A stretch of DNA of 64,000 bases, taken from assembly GCF_043290135.1 (NCBI RefSeq), contig NC_134701.1, forward strand, positions 99,523,202 to 99,587,201, given 5' to 3'. The position numbers and the translations under genes are program-made. A model generated the notes under the pieces. That model saw only the letters and a list, made by a program, of their open reading frames with translations, was not told the origin of the DNA and searched no databases. Within the stretch, counting starts at the first letter, position 1, and every line of letters begins with the position of its first letter. Source of the stretch: Rhipicephalus microplus (taxonomy: Eukaryota > Arthropoda > Arachnida > Ixodida > Ixodidae). Positions 1-10,590 of the stretch are shown one piece after another.

Positions 1-254
1 GGTTAGTTTCATAGTAGACGAAAACATTGTCTACTATGCTCTAGCAGGTAAAGAACCACGTCGCTCGTTTGGAAGTCGCAACTATGACTTCTGTGCCAGT
101 GTCACTGCGCTTAAAGATAACTTAAGATGAGATTACTTATTCACACATAAGAAAAACTTGAGACTAGAAATGTTCGAAATTTCTCTTAGGATTTATAAAA
201 TAAATAAACAATTTTTTCTTTCACCTCCCCATTTTTTATCTAAGAGAAATGACC
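1..254. other. AT-rich non-coding start of window
   Basis: No open frame of useful length and no recognised repeat. It may be upstream sequence of the LINE tail that follows, but I see no protein similarity to support that. Confidence 0.4.
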
Positions 255-565
255 ACTCTTAAAATACAGGAGAAAGTTCTTGCAGAACAAACGTCTACGG
301 ACACTTCTTTCCACAGAAAATCTTCCACTGGAATCGGCTTCTAAGGGAGATTGCTGACTGACGCACTGCAGAATTGTTCAGAGGCGTACTGCTACACTCA
401 TAGCTACACTTTATTTAATATATGTTTTTGTATTCATCTTGTTTTTTAGTATTTTTGGTTTTGTGGTAGCATAAGCTACCCTGTTTACTTCCCCCGGCAG
501 TATTGCCGACGGGTGCTGCTGGTATTTTAGAATGTAAATAAATAACTAAATAAATGTTTTGTTAA
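255..565 (+). mobile_element. 3' end of a non-LTR retrotransposon (LINE tail)
   Basis: The 3' part of this stretch matches the general form of a tick LINE 3' untranslated region as I remember it. It has a T-rich run, two short hairpins (GTAGCATAAGCTAC near 466-479 and CGGCAGTATTGCCG near 496-509), and ends in a TAAATAAATAACTAAATAAA-type tail at about 535-555. Short hairpins followed by a simple AAT-rich repeat tail are typical of RTE-like LINEs, where they help the reverse transcriptase choose its own RNA. No ORF2 coding sequence is recognisable upstream, so this is a 5'-truncated copy. The left edge is a guess and the right edge is the tail. Confidence 0.5.
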
Positions 566-1436
566 TAGTTGGCAAGAAGGAGAGTGATTTAGAATTGTAG
601 CGTGTACACAAATGCATGCATTGTAGACCTACGTCAGGCATGTACTGAGTGATATGTAAGTATAGGGTTTGATCGGACTCTAGGATCATAATTCCACACG
701 AATACGAAGTCGCAAACGATTTTCTATACTCCACATTCACCTTGGAACTACAGCTTAAGTCGTATGTTGAAGATATTGAAGTTTTTCAATTAGATAACTC
801 AGAAACCAAGGCGACTTTCCTATGAAGTTAAGAAACATGCGTGCGTCAGCGTGTGAACGCAGGTGTTCGAAACAGAGAAAAGATGTTAACGTGATTATTC
901 TTTCTTTTTGGGGTTGTTGTAAATGAACAAAATATTTCGCGGTTTTTTTCCCGATCAAGAAACCTATCAGTTGGGACAACAGGGGCAAACTTGTCAACTC
1001 ATGTGACATACATTCCCAGTTTTTGTCTAGGCATTCACACTTCTGTACCCCGCGAACATCTTCACAGAATAACCTATTATTCGGGATATAACAACAAAAT
1101 ATGACATGACCCCTTATACGCTAGAATGTACAAGCTGACCATAGTGAACACACACGTGGTTCGGGAATTGACGAGGGATGCGTTGTTATAAGGCGCTGGG
1201 CCCGAATTATACAGAGAGGTCATGTTGTTCATAATTCTAAAGAATACTTTTTGTAGGCACTAAAACCTTAAAAATGAGTTCAAACAGTGCGTGTCTCTAA
1301 AAATATTGTTAGAAACACTTTTGACAGCTTTTTTTATAGGTAATGTGGGCGACCTTCTGCACTTAGTGACACGAAAAAAATTGCCCGCAGCTTCCCTCGG
1401 GGGAACACTGAGGAGGATGCGGACCATATAATTGGT
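566..1436. other. Unrecognised AT-rich intergenic sequence
   Basis: Only short frames on both strands, none with a recognisable domain. No repeat is seen apart from short A and T runs. Confidence 0.4.
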
Positions 1437-1577
1437 TAACGAGGTGTTAAAGTGCGACTTACTTGGGTCGATGGCTAAATTGGTTAACGTGGTTGTGAAA
1501 TGGGGTGTTAAATTGCGACTTACTTGGGTCGATGGCTAAATTGGTTAACGTGGTTGTAGGAGGGGGTGTTAAATGAG
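1431..1577. repeat. 61-bp direct tandem repeat, about 2.4 units
   Basis: The block TTGGTTAACGTGGTTGT...GGTGTTAAATTGCGACTTAC...GATGGCTAAA recurs with a 61-bp period. One unit runs from 1480 to 1540. A shortened unit precedes it (about 1431-1479, lacking 12 bp) and the first 37 bp of a third follow (1541-1577). The units are nearly identical, so the duplication is recent on a local scale. It leads directly into a GC-rich region with further tandem repeats. Confidence 0.85.
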
Positions 1578-1739
1578 TGAACACGTACACACGTATGCGA
1601 AAGGGCGGCGCTGGTCGAAGGGACGTCGATCATTGTGTTTGTGGATTCGTTGGAATTCATTTCACCGCGACCTTGGACGTCGACGCGCCTTACAAACCAA
1701 CCGACGAGCGGCAACTGAGCGAGCGAGCGCCGACCTTGA

Positions 1740-2045
1740 GTATATATATAGCACAACGGCGCATGCACTGTCAGCTGTTGAATGTTCTCGAAGCGCGACG
1801 CCACATGCGCGTCCACTGGAGAATCAGGAGAATTGTAGATGTCGAACGCGGTGTGTAGAGGAGGAAGGGTGCACAGATGGTGGAGGAGTGAAGCGCGCGG
1901 TGTGTAGAGGAGGAAGGGATGCACAGATGGTTGAAGAGTGGGCGACGGCGCGACGGCGCATGCGCGCGCGTCAGCTGTCGAATGTTTGAGAAGCGGTGCG
2001 GACGGCGCGGACGGCGCGGACGGCGCACTACAAGGCGCGAGTATA
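1740..2045. repeat. GC-rich nested minisatellite block
   Basis: Three repeat scales are nested here. A 49-bp unit beginning GTGTGTAGAGGAGGAAGG is present at 1851-1899 and 1900-1948. A diverged segment of about 45 bp starting CGGCGCATGC and containing GTCAGCTGT occurs at about 1757-1800 and again at about 1954-1996. A 9-bp GACGGCGCG motif is repeated three times near 1998-2027. The block is much richer in G+C and CpG than its surroundings. The 193-codon minus-strand frame across it (1520-2101) is built from these repeats (SAPSAPSAP tract) and is not a convincing gene. Confidence 0.8.
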
Positions 2046-2445
2046 AGATGCTCCGCATTTAAAAATAATGATAGCAGATGCGTGCGGCTTGAAGGCACCA
2101 AACTGCTTTGTCGACGACCCTTGAAGAGACTCCACGTATCATTCTAACCAAACGAACGCAGCGTTCACTGAGGGTTATTTGCCTTTTTGAACCATTCACT
2201 CGTTAAATATAGCCTATGGGTAGAGCTCGGAAGGATTACTAGTTTTGCCAAACTAGGGTAATTCTTCATAGGGACGGCTATTGAAAACTCTTATGATGTG
2301 AAGGACGTGCTATGCGGAGCAAGGACGCATTGGAGGTGCTAATCGGTGAGGCCGCAATGCCGATCAATACTTCACTTTACCACTCTCAGACCGCGACACC
2401 GCTGCGGCTTGCAGAAACATTGCCAGAGGAAAGTGTGACATATAA
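2046..2445. other. Unrecognised sequence
   Basis: No supported gene. A minus-strand frame of 82 codons crosses this region but has no recognisable domain. Confidence 0.35.
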
Positions 2446-2469
2446 AACGCGTGTTTGTAAAACCCCGAA

Positions 2470-2560
2470 TGCGTGTGATTGATGCGCAGTGGATAACATC
2501 TGTTTTTGCGTGCCGAACAGGCGTGGGTTCGACGCCCGTTGACGGATCTTATTACGAAGC
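2470..2560 (+). repeat. tRNA-like SINE head or tRNA pseudogene
   Basis: GCGCAGTGGATAACATCTG resembles a tRNA A box and D arm. About 45 bp later GTGGGTTCGACGCCC resembles a B box and T arm. The T-stem pairs (GGGC with GCCC around TTCGAC), but the acceptor ends do not match, so it is not a plausible working tRNA. It is best read as the head of a tRNA-derived SINE or a decayed tRNA copy. No matching tail or flanking duplication was found. Confidence 0.5.
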
Positions 2561-2620
2561 AGCTTTTACTCGAGGCTGTCCCCGTTGTTCTCACACGCGA
2601 CCGCTCTACCACTGCGCATG

Positions 2621-5600
2621 TGCGTCCACTTCCCCTCTCTTTCCTCTCCTATACTCCCCCTTTCTGTGTTACGATTCAGTCACCCAGCTAAAGATTAATT
2701 ACTTGCTCAGCGCCCAGCCATCTTTAAAAGATGGCTTCGTTCATACTTGTGAACATCGTCGATTAAAAAGCTAATACTTCGCATATAAGGTGCAACATGA
2801 ATGATGAAGTGTTAGGCAGTGTCTTTCTTCAGTAAGAAATACATACATACGTAATAAAAAATTCGAATGTTTCTTACGCAGGCTCAAATTTCAACCCTAC
2901 GCAAAAAAGTGGCTGTTTTTTTTTACGTTCCGCAGAACGTGCAAAACTATGACAAATAATCCCTCTGTCGACGACATGGGGCTGTCTCCTGGCAGTAGCT
3001 TTGGGTTCTGCACAAGCTCATGTTTTCCGATGGCATTACCAGATGGCGTTCATATCTCCCGCAGCGCCTCCAGAAAAAATATGTATCTGGACGACATTAC
3101 CAGCGAAGAATGCATATACGCGTACAATTTGTTTGCTCTTCGCCGTGGGATTGTGCGGGTTTATTCGAAACTTTGTGAGACTGAAATACGACAGTGATGT
3201 TCTGGCGGAACTCATAATAAAATATTTCGTGATTAAAAAGAAAGGAACTGTTCAGGAGCGAACACAACTAAATGAACACATGTCCAGGTTCCATGCTTAT
3301 AGTAATGCAAGTAATCTTTACAACTTTGTTGATCCAATTGCTATTAACGGGATCTGCATCCTTATTGACGATCTGCATGTTATCACGAGAAATCCTAGCT
3401 CTTATGTGCCTTATTGAATGTTGCATACTTCCACATCATTTCTGTGCAAAGCCGGTAACCTTCAATATTCATTTCAATTTACTGTAATTGATTTGAGTGT
3501 TTTGTGTACATCATGCCGTTATCAAGCAGTGTGCATACATGACAGACCACGCCTGGCTTGAGAAAGTTTGGTGTACAAGTATCCTAGCATTGTAGAATAA
3601 AGGTGAGTACCTAGTCAGCAGGACCCTTAAATTTATCCAGGCTTTCTTAGTGCTGAAAAAAAAACTTGGAGAGGCAAGAACTACGAGGAACATGCTGGAG
3701 CAATAGAGTCTCAACAGGAATAGGTGGTATATGTAGAAATTTCAACACCTTGATTCTACTGACGCTGACAGCAACGCATCATTATTAGAAGCTGCTGCCT
3801 ATCTCACCGCGCTTTTTGTGTAAGCCGAAAATATTTTGTAAGCGCATTCTATTAGAAGGAATGAACAATGTTCCTTCTATATATATCCTATATTCTACAT
3901 TCTTAAAGATGCGTCAGACAGTGCAGACAAAAGTAAATTTTTATGGCCAGCCAAACCTTCTGCGGGGAATCGTGCCCAACCTTGAAGCATGCTATGCTTG
4001 CGAATTTGCCATTATAACATAAGATGATTAATAAATTGAGCAAATATATGCAGACACAAGGGGTAGCTGTAATTACCTAATGTTTTGACCCTATAGAAAC
4101 AAAATACGATGCATGGGCTAATAAGAAAGCATAATTTGAACTCCTGATGCAATTGAAATATAGTCAATTCCTTGCCACCAAAAGGCGTCAAATTCGCGAT
4201 ATGTATATTTCATTCTTTGAACCAGAAACGAATGAAATATTAGTGTGTCATGTTTTAAAACAATGTATGAAAGCACTTGAAATGCTTTTCAAAAGCACGT
4301 TTGAAGGTTAACGAAGGTAAATATAGAATATATGTATATGTATTGTAAGACCATGTTTGCAAAGGTTCTAAGAATGCTCACATAATTACTATGCATGTCG
4401 CAGCAGCACTGCATCACGCCAAATTGAAATCATCTCAAACTTGTGTATGGCATCGCCGTGGCAGATGTTGACAGAATTAAAAGAAGTGTCTTGCGAAGTG
4501 ATTGCTTTTACAACGCGCCAATCCTTTCATATCCAGACTGCATCTACAGAAATGTTTTGAAAGATCTACTTATTGTAGGCAAGAAAGTGGCGAAATTGCC
4601 AGAGTGTTGCGAAATCTTCCGGTATAAGGGCAAATATTCTATTGAGCTTGGTTTTCCTGGAGCATTTTCTAAGTCAGTTTATTGGATATTCTCCAAACTG
4701 TGGCTCCAGCAAAGCAATTCATCGTAAATGGCTTCAGGCAGATACGCGAGAACTGTGTCGCGACGCCCTCCAGGGGTCGCAGCAAGCCTTGTTCTAATTC
4801 GTCTGTTTGCTGAACACAACCAGCTTCCACGTATCGCAACTAAAAGGCTAATTGGCTCTCATAGTAACTTGCGCTAACCCGCTGCCTCTTCTATGCTGTT
4901 GTGTACGATACGAGTGACTGCTCTCTACCGATTCCCTGAGGGAAGTAGCCTGTTTGGAGAAACTATTAGTGTGGGCTAGCAACTTACTTCTACTCAACTC
5001 AAAGGAACTACCGGGAGCTTTAAATGCAGATAGATTGTTGCGGAACAGACACTTTTACAATCTCGGTAACATCCAAGACATGAGGACAACATTCAAAGTA
5101 TGGCGAATAACCGACAGCCTGGAAATGTATGAATGACTACGGGAAACTGAAGCACCTGTGCTAAATATCACATCCACTCGAAGAAAGAAAATGTCACTCC
5201 CAGATGATTGAGTTCATCTCGTCTTTTTGACACCCAATAGAACAATAGACTCAATGTTAATGTATAATACTGTAATAGCAATGATCAGTAAAAGTGAATT
5301 TTTGGCAATTGATGGGAGACAGTCTTTTGCGAAATCCTGATTTGCACTGCCACGTTCGAGTTTTCATTAACACCATGGGAATGCGATCAAGACTTTCATT
5401 CTTTAAACTCTGCTTATTGAATTTGTGAGTGCAGATTGAGACGCAGAAAGTGTGTTTTCTAGAATAGATTAGTCATCCTTTCTTCATTATATGGTGTCTC
5501 CCAAGCATGCTTTTTCAGACAAACAAACTTTGTTTAGAAAGTGATTCGAAAGTCTAACTTTTTCATCAGTTATGAACACAGGCTTGTCAGTTAAGCAGCA

Positions 5601-6010
5601 CAACTACTTATGAACGCTCCTGTGTAGTTGATTATTTCGAAATCGCCTGTTGTAAGCCTAAATTGCTTGCTTGTCTCGCTGTGCGCGTTTTAGAGCACGG
5701 CGATATGCACAAAAGTATCGAGAGCGTACTATAAAAACAAAAAAAAAACAAAACCTTGAAGACTTTTTACAAGGCACACAGAATGCGCTCACAGTATTTC
5801 GCTCCCGAAGTGATGGAATTGCTGAAAAGATGCATCCTCCTGTTGTAGGTTTAAATTTTCCAGCGACTAGCCTTGCATACTGTTGTCGTGCGTCTAATCT
5901 TTTTTTTACACTCTGGGGATGGCACTACATCCACGTCCCTGTTCTTCAGTTTGTCTCCTGTGAGTTTACCACTTACGTTATGAAATCAAATAAAAAATTA
6001 GGCGACCCTT
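2621..6010. other. Long AT-rich stretch without a supported gene
   Basis: About 3.4 kb with only short frames. The longest are 138 codons at 3001-3417 (+), 94 codons at 4443-4727 (+) and 113 codons at 5671-6012 (+). None shows a motif I recognise, and none has a clear repeat-family match. A small hairpin with AGAAGGAA and TTCCTTCT arms lies at about 3854-3878. Intron or intergenic sequence is equally possible. Confidence 0.4.
2717..2735. other. 19-bp palindrome
   Basis: GCCATCTTTAAAAGATGGC is a perfect inverted repeat with 9-bp arms around one base. It stands alone in AT-rich sequence. It could be a hairpin or simply chance. Confidence 0.5.
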
Positions 6011-6028
6011 AAGGTTCGCCTTTAAGAG

Positions 6029-6985
6029 TGGAACGCGATAGCAAAATCTGGCTCTGAGTGCGCCCTTCTACCACAAAGTGCATACTTATTAGTACGTTTT
6101 GTTACATAAAAACACACGCACACACACAAGCACACGGTATATTGTACCAGCGCGTGCGCAGGAATGGTACATACAGGTTTTTGATCTAAAGCAAGCGTCG
6201 CATCGCCTCCAAGGTACATGTCACACGCTCGCCATTTCGGAGGCCTTAACGAGTCTTGAAAGATGGCAGATGGCAGCACAGATGGTAGCCTTAACGAACC
6301 TTAACAGATGGCAGCACAATATCTAGCACTTGCTGTTTGCTTTATACACACCTCTAAAAAGGCATATTATATGTTCCACTAGTTAGACATACTTGTCTAT
6401 TCTTAGAGCTGTTTGAAAGTTCCTGTTTGTTTTTAGAGGCAATGGCAGCACTATCCCGGCCATTTTTGACGTAGTTTGAGGCCTGCCAATCACACCTACA
6501 AATCGCCGAATGGGCTTGTTTTCGTCATGACAACAGTCAAGCAAACTGCGTTAAAGGGCCCAGAAACCCTTTTTCAAGTAACCATGAAATGAATTCTTTA
6601 GAAGAGCTTATTACCTCACAAATTCAACGCCGCAAACATTTTAAAGATCCGCTCAGTGCGAGTACAGTTACACAGGTTTGTCGCATGCTAGAATTGCATT
6701 CTGTCGTCTCTCGTCCCAACAGAAGCACTGGAAGCTAAGCAGGGAGAGGTGGCAGGACCGAAAAACCACGCCACCGGCGCCTTGTGACCTTCAGCACTTT
6801 TTTTTATAATCGTGGCCTTTACAATGTGATTGCGCGGACACGCATGGACAAGAAGCAGCCTCCCACGGCGATCCCTGTAACGGTCTTGTTCGTTCACGGA
6901 CAACTTTTCCCTCACACCCAACGGTGCCGACGCTGACGGCGGACTTTCTGCGACATGAGCTCCCTAATGCTATCGCGTTTTAACT
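6029..6985. repeat. Interspersed repeat bounded by inverted AACGCGATAGCA ends
   Basis: GGAACGCGATAGCAAA near 6029 is mirrored by TAATGCTATCGCGTTTT near 6966, giving inverted ends of about 12 bp around roughly 950 bp. The ends have the look of terminal motifs of abundant tick DNA-transposon-like (MITE) families. The interior holds no transposase frame, and the two halves are not mirror images. It could be one non-autonomous DNA element or the outer ends of two unrelated copies. No target duplication was identified. Confidence 0.4.
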
Positions 6986-7214
6986 TTTAGAAAATTGGTT
7001 TTTGAGTGTTTGGAGAACACATGCAAGCTCGCGAATATTCGCAATGTGAAAGTTTTTGGGAGTGCGTATGTCAAGTTTATTGCTTGAGCTGATTTCACTG
7101 AAGCTGACCTTCAGCGCGCAACATTGTACTAAAGTATAGTTAACAACACTGGAACTAGTACTGTCACATAACTAGTTTGAATATGAGAAAAACTACTACC
7201 TTCAAATACAGGGA

Positions 7215-7350
7215 ACAAGCATCGGTAACCCATTTGCTATAACCCACGCAAATATATTCATGGCAACCCTGAAAACTGAATCCCTGTCTTGTTTCGAGAA
7301 GAAACTTCACACATACATTCGGTACATAGATGACATATTTAAAATATAGA
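7215..7350 (+). pseudogene. Penelope-like reverse transcriptase, palm motifs
   Basis: Reading from 7215, the frame gives TSIGNPFAITHANIFMATL, the RT segment before the active site. It continues to YIRYIDDIFKI, the catalytic motif C with the paired Asp residues intact, and then meets a stop (TAG) at about 7347. In live elements the protein copies the element's RNA at a broken DNA end in the nucleus. The fingers and motif A region that should lie upstream is not recognisable, so this is only the C-terminal palm. The intact DD shows that decay reached this copy through stops and frameshifts rather than at the active site. Confidence 0.85.
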
Positions 7351-7781
7351 GACACAGGCGGGACACTGTACCTAAGTCCACTTCATTCCTAAAATAATTT
7401 CAAACAACAAAGTTCACCTTCGACACCTCGGCTCAGCCCATCAACTTTCCACACATGGCCTTATATCTCGAAAATGGCATATTAAAGACAACTATGTATA
7501 GAAAACTATCTGACAGGCAACAATACCTAGATAATACAAGTCAACACCAGAAACTTTGTAAGCAGGGCGTTTTAAAGAGTCAGGCAACAAGGTTACATCG
7601 TATATGCATAGAAAATGATGATTACGTAAACAAACTTGCTCCTCTAAAAGTAACGCTATCAGACAGAAACAAACCTAACGCATTGCCTGACAAATCCTGT
7701 AAAGATGCACTGGAACTAGACAGTAACGAAGCAGTCGAACCACGATTTCAAACTACAACACCAACGCCCTTTCTGACTTGA
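7350..7781 (+). pseudogene. Penelope-like RT thumb and linker region
   Basis: The longest open piece, 7455-7781 (108 codons), contains NGILKTTMYRKLSDRQQYL followed by NTSQHQK and a Q-x2-R-x2-R-I motif (QATRLHRICIEN). In Penelope-like proteins this pattern (l-x-T-x-l-Y-R-K-x-T/S-D ... S-x-H ... Q-x2-R-x-x-R-I) lies just after the catalytic YIDD block. The frame opens after the stop near 7347 and a short disrupted part, and closes at 7781. The Met at 7455 is not a real start: the piece is internal to a longer ancestral gene. Confidence 0.8.
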
Positions 7782-7869
7782 AAGTTTTCAAGGGCACTTC
7801 CAAACACGAACAACATCCTGACAAAATACTATACACTTCTAACAATCAACCAGAAACTTAAGAGAATGT

Positions 7870-8318
7870 TTGTCAGACCACCTAGACGCGCTTGTTCACG
7901 CAAAATCCAAAGCAAAGAATTGGACAATGTCGGGTCCCTGTGGCCGTTCCAGAGGCTCAAGCTGCAAACATATAGAGCAGGCTACCAGCGTAAAAAGCAC
8001 AGCATCTGATTACACTCACAAGTTTACACTGAGCTTCACCTGCACTTCAAACAATCAAATATAAAGTCTTGAGTGGGCCAGGTGTAGGAGACAATACCCA
8101 GGCCAAAATGGTCAGGCGAAACTGAACAGGCACAGTGCAGGCACAAAACACAATTACCAGAAGCAGCGGCCAGTCACTTCAATAAACAAGACCACAATTG
8201 TGACCAAGCCCCGGTTTCCGTTCTACAAACAAACTTCCGGTTATCACGAGAATTAAAATACATGGAGTCTTATTTGATATACAAATTTAACATTCTCGAT
8301 CCATCAGGAATCATGTAG
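7870..8318 (+). pseudogene. Penelope-like GIY-YIG endonuclease region, broken
   Basis: Frame one gives GPCGRSRGSSCKHIEQA and then FTCTSNNQI, a stop (8062-8064) and EWARCRRQYPGQNGQAKLN. This matches the order CGRxRCxxC ... FTCxSxNIIY ... CxxCxxxYVGETG in the Cys-bearing GIY-YIG domain of these elements. A change of frame then gives, at 8157-8318, ASHFNKQDHNCDQ and ELKYMESYLIYKFNI, the C-terminal half of the nuclease, ending in a stop at 8316-8318. In live elements this domain nicks target DNA. Here YVGETG is degraded to YPGQNG, and at least one stop and one frameshift interrupt it. Confidence 0.8.
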
Positions 8319-8789
8319 CACATGAAAATTTGGAATCACAGAAAGCCATCGCATAATTGTGGCTATGGTTGTAGACTTAAGGTACGTGTATCCTTGAAAC
8401 AGACAATACCGATAATAAATACAATTGCTTCTAGCCTACATATCATACCTATTGTTCTCTCTCAATTTTTCTCTAAACTACAGAAATAAATTGGTCTATA
8501 TATAACCACATTATTTTCAATTTCCAGAACCTTCAAACCAATGCTTCTTTTCTTCTTGCCCCAATTCTTAAACTACTTCTATCGCGCATCGTGAAGGTCA
8601 CTGCCTATCGAAAAAGTTCTCTGAGGCTATTTTTTGTTCGTTTACACCTACTTCCCACTTTCCCGCACCTACCTTTCCTTTATTTTTCCTTTTTTTTCCT
8701 TTTCATTTCCCTACTTTTTGCTAATTTTTTTCGCAATCTTGATTTCTCCTTTTCTTAGCCAACATGCCGCCAAACTCTTGAGGTGATTC
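8319..8789 (+). other. Probable 3' untranslated part of the Penelope-like element
   Basis: No gene. The stretch 8550-8756 is strongly pyrimidine-rich, with TTTTTCC and CTTTTC runs. A similar pyrimidine run precedes the hammerhead-like core near 52.05-52.14 kb, which makes a shared 3' architecture plausible. No CTGANGA...GAAAC core was found here. Confidence 0.35.
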
Positions 8790-9060
8790 TACTGAGCGGG
8801 CTACCTACGGAGACACTTCAAACATTCTTATATGGACACTCTCGGCTGGATTTCACCGCCAGTGACGGCGTTGGCGTCGATGTCATGCACCGTATATGTA
8901 TACGTATCTCATATATCTGAAAACTCAAGAAAGAAAAAAATCTCAGTATAAAGGACTCCGGCGCGCGCAATCAAACGTGGGACTGCTGCGTCGTGGATAG
9001 GAGGCGTTACCCGCTTAGCCACCGAGAGCTACCTCCTTCACCATTGAAACGGCAAGCTAT
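8790..9060 (-). repeat. tRNA-containing interspersed repeat (minus strand)
   Basis: On the minus strand, GGTGGCTAAGCGGGTAACG (A box and D arm, near 9010-9028) is followed by CCCACGTTTGATT (B box, near 8968-8980). The tail beyond it contains a run ending TTTTTTTCTTTC, then CAGATATATGAG and GTGCATGACATCGACGCC. This tRNA-head-plus-body order matches an abundant tick repeat I recall, in which body copies end in a short hairpin-forming terminal motif. It has weak internal Pol III promoter boxes. Both ends are approximate and no target duplication was seen. Confidence 0.6.
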
Positions 9061-9097
9061 TCATATCTACTACTCACCCTTGTTAGCGGGCATCTCG

Positions 9098-9111
9098 GTG
9101 GGGGGGGGGGA
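9098..9111. repeat. Poly-G run
   Basis: A run of about 12 G at 9100-9111 on the plus strand lies just outside the tRNA-containing repeat. It is prone to length error in reads. Confidence 0.8.
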
Positions 9112-9889
9112 GACTATCATGTTTTCAGCATTTCAGTAAAACCATTGGCGCAGGGAGTGCGCGGCGGCTCTCATCTCTCACTCGTACTTTGACCCGTGTA
9201 GCGAATAAAAAAAAGGGTTGTATGCTTGATCGCGCACTGTTATCGTGCAACGGGGAGAATCGTACGTCTTGGCTAGCCTTAGGGTTTTGTTGAAACGATT
9301 CTGTTGTAGTTACCGGGCCCAAAGAGGTCACTGCAATTGTTGCAAATCCTCCGTTTGCTAAAAGGGTTCGCTTTTCAGACACAGTGAAGTAACAACTCAG
9401 ATGCTTATTCACGTTCATCTGTACCTAGGAGTACGTTGCGTGCGTCATTTGTGCGTGAAAAACGCGGGGCACGTTTCGATCCGCTTGCCATTCTGCGCGT
9501 GACCTTACAATTTGTTGGTATCGCGTGCATTGCTTCGCGTTTGCGGCAACACTGTGACGTTTTTGTTTTTTTTTGCCAAATACCTCTTCTACGAAACCCG
9601 GGCTCTCTAGACCCCATCCGCTTTCGATTACCGTCGAAATCTTGACAATTGAAGTGAACCGCCTGGTTCCGCTTCTATTTGTAACTGCTTTCTCGTCCTT
9701 CCCATTCATGGGCGTTTGGGAATAGGCGTACGCCGCTATCACCGGCAACTTTTTGCGGTGGGAGGACGCAGCGCCCATCTGCTGGTTTCCAACTATTTTC
9801 TGCTTTTTCCTTCGTTTGTGTCTGCAGCATCCTTCACTTTGTTGCACACCTCTCCTAGTTTGCATCCCCCTCTTCTTTTTTTCTTTTTA
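9112..9889. other. Unrecognised sequence with overlapping chance frames
   Basis: Frames of 97, 70 and 146 codons on the minus strand and 69 and 63 on the plus strand overlap here. None has a recognisable domain. The 146-codon frame (9425-9865, minus) is Lys/Arg-rich without a motif. G+C is a little higher than in the flanks. Confidence 0.35.
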
Positions 9890-10012
9890 GAGGGAGAAGC
9901 TTCTTAGGCTATGGGTCATTGCCTGTTATGTAGTAGTATATATAGCAGAAGTAGTAATATCAGTAGTAGTAGTATATATGGCAGAGGTAATATTAATAAT
10001 AGTAATATAATG
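9890..10012 (+). repeat. Partial copy of the GAAGCTCCTTA-type repeat with TAG/AGT runs
   Basis: GGAGAAGCTTCTTAGGC, followed by a GGGTCATTGCCTG-like segment and a degenerate run of TAG/AGT trinucleotides, resembles the left end of the family seen complete at 57785-58572 and 55147-55940. Only the first 120 bp or so are present. Confidence 0.4.
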
Positions 10013-10297
10013 TAGCCACTTTTTACACTGCTTCAGAAATTCCCTTTAGTACAAGGTCCCGGCTAATAGGAAGGGAGCTTAGCCCCTCCACATGTTTTCT
10101 TTCGCGCCCTGTCTTCTGCTCACTGTATTCAAGGCGTCTGCTCCCCGTGTCATAGTTCTTAGGGCTAGGCCGCACCGACGAACACTGGCCCCGCCTGGCG
10201 TCCGACTGTGCTCGCGTTTTGCAAAGGCAGCGTCGCTGTGCGCAGGGTGCGCGCGCGTCAACGCTACATAGGAGTATATTGGGCCCTTCATGATGCG

Positions 10298-10590
10298 CTA
10301 GCGGCCGTTTTGCTAGCTCCTTAAATACCAAGTTTGGTGTTGCGTGACGTCAATGGATGACGAATTATATGACTGGTGCAAAGAGAATAATCCTGACACG
10401 CGTGTCATTTAAGAACATGACAACTTACCACGCTCATAACGTTCTAGCAGTCGTTTCGCTAACTCCACATATACTAAATTTAGTATCACGTGATGTGAAT
10501 AGATGACGAAGGTAAACGACACATCTAAACATGATAATCATGACACAAAAGTTATGTACGGCACCATTTACCTTCACCTCGTAACAATAG
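10298..10590. repeat. 146-bp tandem repeat, two diverged units
   Basis: Unit one starts CTAGCGGCCGTTTTGCTAGC at 10298 and unit two CTAGCAGTCGTTTCGCTAAC at 10444. Both continue with a TACxAAxTTTxGTxTxxCGTGA segment, then GATGACGAA, and later CATGAC. The period is 146 bp. The units differ at about a quarter to a third of positions, so the duplication is old, or two members of a larger satellite were captured here. Confidence 0.75.

Larger units (their letters stand above)
7215..8318 (+). mobile_element. Decayed Penelope-like element (RT plus GIY-YIG endonuclease)
   Basis: Three consecutive pieces match the Penelope-like order of reverse transcriptase followed by GIY-YIG endonuclease. The first has RYIDDIF, the second a long linker with LYLENGILKTTMYRKLSD, and the third a Cys-containing block and the endonuclease end. 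The coding sequence crosses stop codons and frameshifts, so it is dead. The class is firm because both the RT style (R-Y-I-D-D-I-F rather than Y-x-D-D) and the C-terminal block are particular to this group. No start of the element was found, and nothing upstream of motif B is recognisable. The polypyrimidine run downstream is probably its 3' untranslated part. Confidence 0.85.

Noticed and set aside
1520..2101. 193-codon minus-strand frame (the longest outside the transposons)
   Set aside because: It overlaps GC-rich tandem repeats and its SAPSAPSAP and RRPRRPRR tracts follow the repeat units, so it is a composition artefact.
9425..9865. 146-codon minus frame
   Set aside because: Basic low-complexity composition, overlapped by plus frames, no domain.
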